Of a stretch of 64,000 nucleotides of DNA, positions 54,782-64,000 are shown piece by piece. Origin of the DNA: Oegoconia quadripuncta (Eukaryota > Arthropoda > Insecta > Lepidoptera > Autostichidae). The position numbers were made by a program, and so were the translations under genes. Position 1 is the stretch's first letter; each line of letters opens with the position of its first letter. The notes below the pieces were generated by a model that saw only the letters and a program-made list of their open reading frames with translations, was not told the DNA's origin and did not search any database. The stretch spans positions 11,593,315 to 11,657,314 of the forward strand of contig OX438742.1 in the NCBI GenBank assembly GCA_949316235.1, written 5' to 3'.

Positions 54782-56419
54782 ATGGCAGAGTCTACCACAT
54801 TCATCACAAATATCAACAGGTATAGAAATCCACCGCTGGACGTAAGTCTCATCCATGAAGCGATTTACTTCATTTTATTTATGATGTTGTTTTAAATATA
54901 ACAATTCACATAACTTACAATCCCTCCCTATAATATAACTCGCCTCCCTCTTGCAGCCAAGCTCAAAAGTCAATGCAAAGTAAAATAGATTTACAAACAA
55001 AGCGAACATGATTATTAATTGATCATGATTAAGTCATTAATCTGGATTCGAAGAGGATAGATAAATTCATATTATCTTTTGTTGCGGGGAAGGAAGGGAA
55101 ATAATAATCGCACTTGAAAATCATTCGACACATACACACATAAAAAACAACTTAGACCTAAGGCCTAGCTGTCAATCTGGGTTAAGGAGCATTCATGAAG
55201 AAAATAGAATATCTTAAAAATGTAGGTAGGTACAATAGACATGACCATCACGACGTAGCACGATGAATGCAAAGAGAGTATACAACTATACAGGCTGTGG
55301 ACAATCGTACCCATGTCACGTTAAGCGAAAAAGACTTACTAAAGTAACGTTTACAGAGCAAAAGCGGCTCTCTGAAAGAGTCGGACTTCCGTCATTTTAA
55401 GTCGAGAGCTCACAATCAGCCAATTGGTTGCCAAGAGCTAGGAGGAAAGATCTTTAGCAAATTGTCAACTGCTTACAAATCACAATGCAATGTATGTTTC
55501 TAATATATGTTATAAATGATAACTATATATTTATCGTTGTTAAAATGACTATTGTAAGGCAAATCAAATACGCTTTATAGCTCAGGGAAAATACGGTTTG
55601 ACCTTGAAAAAACGAATAACTGTGATTTTCTTGAAACATGTAACAATTGTAAACAACAACAGTGTTGTAAACGTAGTAACAATTGCTAAGAATTAAGCAT
55701 TTGTAAGAAACGCAAGTACTAAGTAACTAAATAAGCTAAAGTTGAAAATGTATCTCTTTAAAAAAAAATGCTCAATTGATGGTTATTTCTTTAAATTCAA
55801 AACATTTAGGGAAATTATCGTTACAATACATTAGTTCTCATTTTGCTCAACGTCATTTTCAGCTAAAACACATGCTTGCCTAACTATAACATGCTTAGTC
55901 TTTTATCCATCAATAAGTTAACTGTGTTTAACAAAAGTCTACCTAATTAAATATCAGTTAGTATTTATTTATATTAAGATACAAATTAAAAATAGGGTTA
56001 ATAAAAAAACTAAGCGGTCGTTTTTTAAAGGCTTCATTATTCAAAATTACATCTCCACATATACCTCTATAAGATAGCAATTATATAAGTCGGTTCTAAA
56101 TTATGTCTAGCTAAGCTAATTTTTTACCATATTTTCCCTGGGCTATTATTGTACAATTAATGTAACCTACATCGTATCATCATTAATCGCCTTTCCAGAT
56201 AGCCGCTAAGAATTTTATCTTAACTCTATATCTGCACTAAGATTATGCACTGTCTTAATTGTTAGTATCTATGAGACTTCAGAAAGCGCTTTATAGGTCT
56301 CTATCTCTACTCATTCACATCGAGTATGATTGAGGTTATGCTAAAACCATTGGCAATCTGATTTTTTCTATGCCTGATCACACAACAATAATTTTTTGAA
56401 CGAGTGTTTAACCCCTGTG
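54780..56419. other. Anonymous stretch
   Basis: AT-rich, no exon seen. A LINE tail-like AAATCAAATACGCTTTATAG (minus) lies near 55561, and a diverged SINE-B 3' end is possible near 56322-56350 (GAGTATGATTGAGGTTATGC). Confidence 0.35.
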
Positions 56420-56952
56420 ACAGAACGTTAACGTAATGTGTCCTTTATTTCAGGCCAAACAACTAACAAACTTTGTCGTACAAAGTTAACACAATCGAAA
56501 GAAGGTCATTATAACAATCTCTTTGAAACGAAGGTTAACATGATTTGTCATTTATTTCATTACCAATAATTTCAACTGAACAATGGTTGACAGAATATGT
56601 CATTCATTTCATTACAAACAATTTCTACCAAACGATGGTTGGCATGTTATGTTATACTATTCAATTCAAATAATCTCTACCGAACGAACGTTAACGCGAT
56701 GAGTTATTCATTACAATAAATCTCTATCCACCAAACGAACATGTTACGATATATTTATTGTCTAGCGTATGGCCATTGACGCGATTTGTCATTCATTTCA
56801 TTGCAATTTCAACCGAACGAATGTTGATGGGATGTGTTGTCATTCATTCCATTACAAATAATGTCTACCGAATGAACGTTAATACGATATGTCACTCATT
56901 TTAATACATAAAAATCTCTACCGAATGTTGACGCGAATGTCATTTCATCGCA
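56420..56952 (+). repeat. Degenerate tandem array, ~52-bp unit
   Basis: About ten units of the form GAACGTTAACGCGATNTGTC - ATTCATTTCATTACAAATA - ATCTCTACCGAAC. Unit starts fall near 56421, 56529, 56581, 56634, 56686, 56737, 56771, 56819, 56874 and 56923, so spacing is mostly 48-55 with one double and one short step. Units differ by substitutions and small indels. No open frame runs through. Confidence 0.8.
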
Positions 56953-57673
56953 CAAGACCTTACATTGAAACGGTTCGCAAAATTAAATGTACACCCCACA
57001 ATTATCAATTTACCGAAAAAATAGATAGATAAAAACGTTTATTCACTGAACAGTACATACCACCAAAATAGAAGAACATAAACAATAAACCTCATGTAAT
57101 TAACAAACACAATAAATTAATAAATGAAAGCATAATCTACTGACGTACACCAAACAAAATTTTACCAGAGATGGGAACCGACCTACTGTGCACTGAAAGG
57201 GCTCTGACTCAGCATATGCTGCAGTATCGACAGTGGTCCATATCACAACGCTGATTATTTTGCCAGTACCACTTACTGAAAAACGCACGCAACATTTCTG
57301 TACCGAAATAAATACAATTATTAATATACAATTGTTAATATGCAATTATTAATAACCAATACAATAATCTCTCTCATAATTTTGTAAATCCTATAGGTGT
57401 AAACTGTTTATTGGCACCACAATAAGCTACCGCTATTATAATACTATACTTACATACATGCTGTAAGTTTACCAAACAATTAAAAAAAAAACATAAATGT
57501 TTTTGTGAGGTATTCCTTGTACATTGTGTCCTTGTGCTATTACGTATACTGTGGTAAAATATTGTCCTGGTTATTATTTCAAATAGCGGCACACAAAGAC
57601 ATTTATTTACAATGCATGCTGTCAGGCGTACATTTATAAAAGGTTTTACTATCAACTAAGCCTCTCGGCTTAA
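56953..57673. other. Anonymous stretch
   Basis: Minus frames at 57100-57345 and 57374-57655 are open but AT-rich and without any domain. Nothing else is recognised. Confidence 0.35.
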
Positions 57674-57724
57674 TTCATTTATTTGTAGTAGTAAGGTACT
57701 CATCTACTACTACAAATAAATGAA
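57674..57724. repeat. 20-bp-stem perfect hairpin
   Basis: TTCATTTATTTGTAGTAGTA and TACTACTACAAATAAATGAA pair perfectly across an 11-nt loop. Not shared with any family in the window. Confidence 0.9.
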
Positions 57725-58765
57725 CTATACTCTACTGGGCATCGGTCCCACGATATCCGTATCTGTAACAAGATGTTGTTAATTTTTAGCCAGAACTGCG
57801 AATAAATAATAACAAATGACAAACTATTTGCACATTATCTACTACCTAAAGTAGCGGTTAAACATTCATGATTCGTTCGTTTCCTTATACCCTTGGCGGG
57901 ACTAAAAACGCTATTATTTCCACTCTTTAATAATATGACGTGCCTTCTAATGACATGTCAATTTCTGGATTCGACTTCCACAACGTCTTCTGACAACTTG
58001 ACTGTGATTTAAATTTTTTCTATCCTGCATAATTTTATTCAAACTTCCGGGACTTCAGACCGTACCAGTAGTGGCCCGCATTCCCCTTCGGTCCGCAGTC
58101 ATTATTTGTCTGAGTACGACCGCAAGCGATTCAGAAATTGAATATTGGTTTATTCAAAGATTTAAATTACGAACATAAACTGGAATCATTCAATTATACT
58201 TGGAGTGTAGAGCTCAGTGTCAAATTGACACTTGACACAAATCTGGGCCAGAAAAAATCCTCTTTCAAAAAGAACTCTGAGCGTGGTTAACTAGTAATGA
58301 AACTAATTAGCAAAACTTATTTTCAGACGTCTCAAATACAATTTAGAGGAACAGCCGCGGCGGGCGCTAGCCTGTTTGCATGAAACTCTAAGTTGGAAAT
58401 CGAATTATTTGTATATGGCTAAAATAGGGTTTAGTTCGAACAAACTGCCACGATCCGTGCCGCCGATCACGCCTTCGTAATGGAATTCCAGGAAATAGAT
58501 GCAACTCGAACTCAGTAGAGTAGGTTAATTAATTCAAAAACTTCAGACGAGTTTCTCGTAGTCTTTAATCCTACCAGAGACACTCGAGTGTGTGTCAAGA
58601 TGATAAATTAAATTTATACCATTTCAGGATATTAATGCTCGTAGTGACAGATCACAACTCAAACAACCGGGGAACTCACACGTAAGAGATTCAGTGAAAG
58701 TACGACAAAAATATGTCTAGCTGTTGAAAAATAAAGTGGTGTTATGGAGCCGGCTGGAGCCTTAC
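57725..58765. other. Anonymous stretch with scattered GC-rich bits
   Basis: Small GC-richer pieces near 58355-58380 and 58445-58500; neither has a clear frame or splice pair. Confidence 0.35.
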
Positions 58766-58910
58766 CCTGGTGATACCCCTCACGTGCGGGGATACGGAAT
58801 CGACCGGGGCTGTTGGCAGCCAGCCAGCACGAAGCTAGAGTCGGAGCAACAGCGCCACTTTCAATTTGTGAACGACTGTACCAAGCACGAGTTCGCAGCC
58901 GCCTCACCTC
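58766..58910 (-). other. Candidate non-coding exon upstream of the NDRG exon
   Basis: A GC-rich block (CGGGGATACGGAATCGACCG, GGCAGCCAGCCAGCACGAAG on the plus strand) ends on the minus strand with CACCAGG|GTAAGG, a good splice donor. It lies ~8 kb upstream of, and on the same strand as, the NDRG exon. The open frame through it would leave the wrong phase for that exon, so it would have to be 5'UTR. It could equally be unrelated. Confidence 0.3.
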
Positions 58911-60621
58911 ACAGCATTTACACTAATTACACGCTTTTTCATTAATTTGTTTCACTTCGGTATGTATGCTACGTATGAGGTATGTATGACTGGGATGTGC
59001 ATCTGGATTGAGTGATCCTTTTTTATTTTTCTACAAAACCAAAACGTACATTTAGTCAAAAAATGTCAAAGTCATAACCGAAATCCAAAAACTTGTCACT
59101 CGTAAGAGATTTAAGTTATTGCTCAATATGTGTACCTATGAATCAATTGAGACATTTGGCAAAATAGCTATAAGCTGAATCTCGGCGAATACTTACTCTG
59201 TGGAAGAAATATTAATTTCAAAAATTTGTAGCGTATTTGTCACGAAGGCACGAAAAAATCAAGGCGCAAAAAATTTAATCCAGGAATCTATGACATAGTT
59301 TGAATGGAACACTCTATCCTGCTCACACAAATGGCATTATTTAAGAATCCCGTTTGTTACTTACAGCAGTCTCATTATTGTTATGGCCTTTGTAGCCTAT
59401 TAGTTAGACGATTCGGACAAGAGGTGAAAATGTTTTAGTGGAACATCCATACCCACTAAACCGTCAGGCCCGCGCGGCCAAATTCCAGTCAACTGTCCGC
59501 TCCGCGCGGTCACACCTTTTTACTGGGCGCACGGTGCCTCTATTAATAAAAACCTTCATATCTGGTAAACTAAAATAGCTATAGCGACAAAAAACGTAAG
59601 TATAGGTGAAGGATTACAGATTAAATCAATATAAAAGAAAATACAGAAAATCGTATCCTAAAGAACTAAAAACTGCGTCTATGCTCTTATTTAGTAACTT
59701 CTATATAAATCTAGACTAATTTTCCTCTGTAATGATACCAAGATGTATTTAGTTAATTTTTTGTAGCAATATAAATGGCAACAATCTACCTACTACGCAA
59801 TAATTTTGACACGGCCTTCAACTTCCTCTAGTAAGAAACCTGCGGAATATGTTCAAGTTTATAGCATCCCTTATCAAATCCTATGTATTTTATATCAGAA
59901 GAGTGTGTGAATACGCTGAATAATAAAATATAATTCATTTTCACTATTATCATTCGTTAGGCAAAACGTAAAATTGTCAGCAAGACGCAAAATCTGCCAA
60001 GACATGAAAAAACCATAAAATGGATATTGCATTAAAACTCGAAATATCGCTACAAACTGTAATAATTATGCATAATCGTAAAGTACTAATCCTCACGATA
60101 ATTTTGATATATAATATGTAATAAATATGTACATGAAATATGAAATAAAATTATAATTACTTACGGCATAAAGTTGGAACACTTCCCTACAGATAACTAA
60201 ACGAACTAACTTTAATATTTCTTTGTCTATGATAACAGCCGAATACTGCCCTCTATGAACATATGCCGTAAGATAATTTATTAGTAATCACACTGAATTT
60301 TTTTTCCCCAGTTTCAACTACAGATAAAGAGGAATCGTTTCGAACCGCATGAAGGTAGCGCGCTTTGGTCACTGTTATAACCACGGACAGTAGACTGGTC
60401 TTTTTTTGGTTATAGGTGTAACCACAGACGGTTGAGTGGATACATAGTTTTAACATCGAATACCTTATTTTCCTCCACAGAGTAGCCCAATCAACAAGCT
60501 TTTTTTTGGCGACCCTGACAATAAACCCTCCGCGGGGTAAAACTTTGCAGTGTGAAAAAGTGATGTTCCGCGAAGGACTAATAATGCAATGGTCTATAAA
60601 GTTACTCTGAATTATTTGTTA
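58911..60621. other. Anonymous stretch
   Basis: Contains a short GC-rich piece at 59466-59530 (CCCGCGCGGCC, CTCCGCGCGGTC). Also contains TTTGGCGACCCTGACA at 60505-60520, which resembles the primer-binding-site context of some LTR retroelements, but no LTR was found. No gene recognised. Confidence 0.35.
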
Positions 60622-61025
60622 ACTAGCTTACCGCCCGTAGCATCTTGGTATAACTTTATCACGGAAATTTAAACTCGGGAAAAACTCACTTTATCGGGAT
60701 AAAAAATGTTATAACCCAGAGTATGTGTTGCATCGGCCCAGCAGTAATAGATTTAATTATGTTTTAAAAAGAAAAAACTCTCTCTGACCGTCGGTCACTA
60801 TGTAAAAGGAATGTCCCCGTATTAATGAAATTTTTCTCAATAAACATTGTGTCTCATCTCAATCTGAAGGTGTGATAATATTTAATCTACTGCATCAGTA
60901 TGTTTTACCAATATACCAAATTTCTTCCAAATCCGTTAAGTTCCGCCGTGATTGAGCAACAAACAAACTATTAATCAAACAAACATCCAAACTTTCGGAT
61001 ATGTAATAATTATTACTTAGTTAGA
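60622..61025 (+). repeat. Family G copy with ~170-bp internal insertion
   Basis: ACTAGCTTACCGCCCGTAGC, TATAACTTTATCACGGAAAT, TTTATCGGGATAAAAAATG, then unrelated sequence from about 60730 to 60900. It resumes at CCAATATACCAAATTTCTTC CAAATCCGTTAAG and ends TTAGTTAGAT. Confidence 0.6.
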
Positions 61026-61115
61026 TCGTAATCTACAAACTAAACTATATCATACGTATATGATGTTACTTTTTATTTATTTATCGTACTCGTTCCATTA
61101 TTGATTTTATTATAT

Positions 61116-61300
61116 ACTAGCTTTTCGCCCGCGACTTCGCCTGCGTGGAATAATTTTATGGCGGATATGTTTAATTTGTTTACAGTGGGATAAAATATAT
61201 CCTTTGTTTTAATCCAGTGTATGTACTACCTATAGGTATACCACATTTCATCCAAATCCGTTCATCCATTTCTCCGTGATTAAGCAACAAACAAACATCG
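61116..61300 (+). repeat. Interspersed repeat family G
   Basis: ACTAGCTTTTCGCCCGCGAC TTCGCCTGCGTGG, CCACATTTCATCCAAATCCG and ATTTCTCCGTGATTAAGCAA CAAACAAACATC. Has the full start; the end is truncated. Confidence 0.75.
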
Positions 61301-61809
61301 AAATAATAATACATTATATATATACCTAATTACCACCCAATCCCGTTACAGTTCTTACATTTAATCGAAAATCATAAAGTGCACTATTTCTAAAACATGA
61401 CGTACTATTTGCAGTGTTTTTTATATGTAGGTATGTTTTATGGACGGAAGAATTAATGTATAGTATACCTCCACCTCCTCGTTAATTGGACTAGTAGTCG
61501 GACAAAAAGTAGAATAAGCCATGGAAGTCGCTGCCTTGTTTTTAATGTCGCACTACGGCTTCTAGGGTAACGGATAAAATAATAAGAACTATGTCATAAT
61601 TTTAAGGCTAAGGTGAAAGGGTCTGTTATATTATTGTACTGGATCAATATTATCAATTTACGGGATCAATAGCGAGACTAAATCAAACATTACGAGTACA
61701 CCTATAGAATTGTGACAGCAGCATACAATGTGTGAAATACGTAGTCAGTTAACAAAAGCGAGTCGCCAACTGCGTCATTTGCACCCCAGAACAGAAAAAT
61801 GCAAGCGTA

Positions 61810-61925
61810 GCGTAAGACGCCTATTCACAGGGTGGACGACCACCTGAGAAAAGTCGCAGGAAATCGCTGGATGCAGGCCTCTTACAACCTGTCACTCGGC
61901 ACAGCAGTGGACGTGATGACACAAA
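61810..61925 (+). pseudogene. RTE-like LINE, 3'-terminal relic
   Basis: GAAATCGCTGGATGCAGGCC TCTTACAACC reads NRWMQASYN in one frame, like the W-(M/L)-x-A-x-x-RSL end of this family. The following GTGGACGTGATGAC corresponds to the worn YVQQWT terminus. Confidence 0.45.
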
Positions 61926-61943
61926 AAAACAAGTATCGTCTTA

Positions 61944-62204
61944 TGTTGGTGTAGTGTTTAGAAACTCTGACCACTATACCAAAACATCCAGGGTTCGAAT
62001 CCCGCTAAGGGCATATGTTTGTATGATGAATACAGACAGGTGTTCCTGAGTTATGGATGTTTTTAATTTATATATGTATTTATTTACAAAAAAAAATGTA
62101 TTTGTGTAGTTTATCAACCATCTGGTATCCATAACACAAGCCTAGATGCTTACTGTGGACGTAGATGGCGCTGTGTGTTTCTGCAAAGATATTTATTTAT
62201 TTAT
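61944..62204 (+). mobile_element. tRNA-derived SINE, family A
   Basis: GTTGGTGTAGTGTTTAGAAA CTC and GGGTTCGAATCCCGCTAAGG GC, then GTTATGGATGTTTTTAATTT, ATCAACCATCTGGTATCCAT AACACAAGCC and ATGGCGCTGTGTGTTTCTG ending ATTTATTTATTTATG. About as complete as 18186. Confidence 0.85.
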
Positions 62205-63254
62205 GTGATTCAAATCATTTTTTAAAGATAGCGACCAAAATATCTTAGCGGGTTTCAAAAAATACAACACCAGGTTAATGTTGCATATTCTGGGTCACGG
62301 TGCCAGCATAATATATTCTGCACCCTGCATTATATAATACCACCTGAGTCAGCGAAAAACTATGTTCGGTTGTGTAACTGTTGACCGAATCACTGGTGCC
62401 TATACTTATATAAGTGAAAACCTATAAAACAGGTGGATCAGGATTCAAACAACCCAAGCAAACCGCTCTATATATTAATGCATTAAGAGGGTTTATCACG
62501 CACGGTATTTCATACAAATTTTTCGAATATAAACCGATTCTAATGAAACTTTATACGCATAAAGCACGTACATAGAACTAAAACGTTCGTTTTTCGAAAA
62601 AGATTGAAACTAAATTAGCCAGATTTAAAGTGTTCCATAGTAGCAGTGAAAAACAAATATGTTCTTTTAATTTGATATTTTGAAAATGTTTTCTACTATT
62701 TTATCTATTTATACTGGTTATACGTAAAAGTTTCATTGGAATCGGTCTATTCATGTCGAAAAATTCGGACTGAAAGTTTGTATGGAATGCTGTCTGGGAT
62801 AAACGCTCTTAAATAGTGACTCCACTCCTGATTACAAACAACTTCCCACTAGGAATCATAGGCTAATAAAGCCGAAAATTGTTAAACTTCCATACTAAAG
62901 GTACTTTGTATGGGTAATCAAAAATTTTTTGATAAAATTAAACGTAATCAAGAGTGTCGTCACCACTTAATGGGAATTATACGAATTCAAATTCACCCTG
63001 TACATGCCATTTTTGGTCATTTATTACCTCGAACATAAAACTCTTTCTTGTAATTCCTATTTTTACAGAATGTTTTCTAGACGGTGGCCAGGCAAGGCAA
63101 CGCATAAATTATGGCAGAATACCTCGAAGCAATCTGACCGTTAGTTCATTAGCTGGTATGAATATTTTAATATTAAAATGTTAACTCTGACATAAACGTA
63201 TATTGTCACAAAAGCCTTACACAAGTAGAGATTTGTCTTACGTACCTAACTGTT
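62205..63254. other. Anonymous stretch
   Basis: No exon or known repeat. The plus frame at 62954-63184 has no domain. Confidence 0.35.
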
Positions 63255-63480
63255 TTTTATACGCACGGGTTAAGACTTGACCCCAATCACACCTGATGTG
63301 AAGTGAAGATAAGGCCGAAGTTGAAAGCGCGACTGGCTATCTTATCTCAAACAGCCGGAACACAACAATATTGTAATCAACCTTACTGCTCGACGCCAGA
63401 CTTAGATAAGAAACGTAGTATCTAGCCAGGCGTCTAGCCAAGTGGACATTTAAATTGCTCCACCACCTACCAACTATCGT
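63255..63480 (-). mobile_element. SINE-B, minus copy
   Basis: CACGGGTTAAGACTTGACCC CAATCACACCTGATG, AAGTGAAGATAAGGCCGAAG, CGACTGGCTATCTTATCTC and GACGCCAGACTTAGATAAG. The head end beyond the CTACCAACTA block is missing. Confidence 0.75.
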
Positions 63481-63644
63481 TATACTTACATTTAAAACCT
63501 AACCATAACTCAAAAGTATTTACTTTTGACATTGATAGTGTTCTTTGGGGTAATACTAAGATCGATGTCGATTTTAATTAACAACTTTGTTTGGACGATG
63601 TACACTTGCTCTTTTATATATGAATATAAGTAGTTGAGCAATGT

Positions 63645-63775
63645 TTCAACTCCGTCAGGATGACCTAATAAACGTCGCGGGAAGTCGCTAGATGCAGGCC
63701 GCCTCCAAACGATCGCTCTGGAAATCCTTGGGGTAGACTTCAGTAGACGGCCTGTGGCTGATACCATGATGAATG
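63645..63775 (+). pseudogene. RTE-like LINE, 3'-terminal relic
   Basis: One frame reads WMQAASKRSLWKSLG then a stop where the YVQQW end should follow. GGCCTGTGGCTGATACCATG ATGAATG resembles the 3' end and ATGATG tail. The best-preserved RSLW motif of the family here. Confidence 0.6.
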
Positions 63776-64000
63776 TTTTAAAACTTTAAAGCAGAGACTT
63801 ACTGTTTCAAGTCCAATTATGACAAAGTTTTGTTGATGGTAGAGTATTTTGTGTCCATTTTGAAAGTGTGACCCGATTCAAAGTGTGTAAGTCAATCAGA
63901 TTCCGATGAAAATTTTAGAAGTCTCCTTAGTTCTACCTTTCACCAGACAATGTGTCATGTAAGTCAGCTGCAGAGAAATAGGACCCCCTAGTCACGACCA

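Noticed and set aside
56420..56952. Array of spaced repeats as a CRISPR
   Set aside because: Units are contiguous and diverged without unique spacers, in a eukaryotic genome; it is a decayed tandem repeat.
60505..60520. LTR retrotransposon primer-binding site (TGGCGACCCTGAC)
   Set aside because: The motif is suggestive, but no LTR end, second LTR or coding remains could be found around it.

Overview
The window is a transposon-saturated piece of an insect nuclear genome, almost certainly from a moth or butterfly (Lepidoptera). It is AT-rich and has almost no long open frames. It carries families I recognise as lepidopteran: tRNA-headed SINEs, many 3'-end relics of an RTE-like LINE whose lost protein ended in a YVQQW-type motif and whose copies run into ATGATG repeats, CR1-like LINEs, TA-flanked MITEs, a hAT element, and the short interspersed repeat that begins ACTAGCTTTCCGCCCGCG. 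I see no bacterial features, CRISPR array, rRNA or stand-alone tRNA gene. Family names are from memory and motif reading; no database was searched.

Only one host-gene segment is convincing: a GC-richer minus-strand exon at 50592-50782. It encodes the N-terminal part of an NDRG-family protein (the insect MESK2 / NDRG3 type) ending in ILTYHDLGLN. It has a perfect GTGAGT donor, and a TACTAAC-like branch point lies ahead of its CAG acceptor. I found no further exon of this gene, so its neighbours are either outside the window or separated by very long, repeat-filled introns. A GC-rich patch at 58766-58910 with a minus-strand GTAAGG donor could be an upstream non-coding exon, but that is inference.

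Layout. 1-5.8 kb: mostly anonymous sequence, small hairpins, SINE copies and an RTE relic. 6.9-9.4 kb: a hAT-type non-autonomous element with an 8-bp target duplication, a MITE and two LINE relics. 9.7-19 kb: SINEs, a deleted Tc1 transposase and interspersed repeats. 19-25 kb: striking perfect hairpins in otherwise anonymous DNA. 25.1 to about 30 kb: an apparently intact CR1-like LINE on the minus strand with ORF1 (coiled coil plus degenerate SGNH-like domain) and ORF2 (endonuclease plus reverse transcriptase). 31-37 kb: LINE relic, a MITE with 64-bp identical terminal repeats, SINEs and a GT microsatellite. 38-45 kb: TA-flanked MITEs, GC-rich patches and relics. 46.9-48.8 kb: a MITE and a 5'-truncated LINE with a 7-bp target duplication. 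50.6 kb: the NDRG exon. 52.8-54.1 kb: a MITE inside a MITE inside a SINE. 54.4 kb: a young full-length SINE. 56.4-57.0 kb: a degenerate tandem array of about 52-bp units. 57-64 kb: a hairpin, the GC patch, and more SINE and RTE relics.

The most interesting single observation is the ORF1/ORF2 junction of the intact LINE. ORF1 ends on a T TTA AAT heptamer directly followed by its stop codon. The -1 frame opens at exactly that point and runs into the endonuclease. The conserved endonuclease start (HQNIQG) lies upstream of the first ATG of ORF2. This suggests ORF2 is reached by -1 frameshifting or another non-ATG route.
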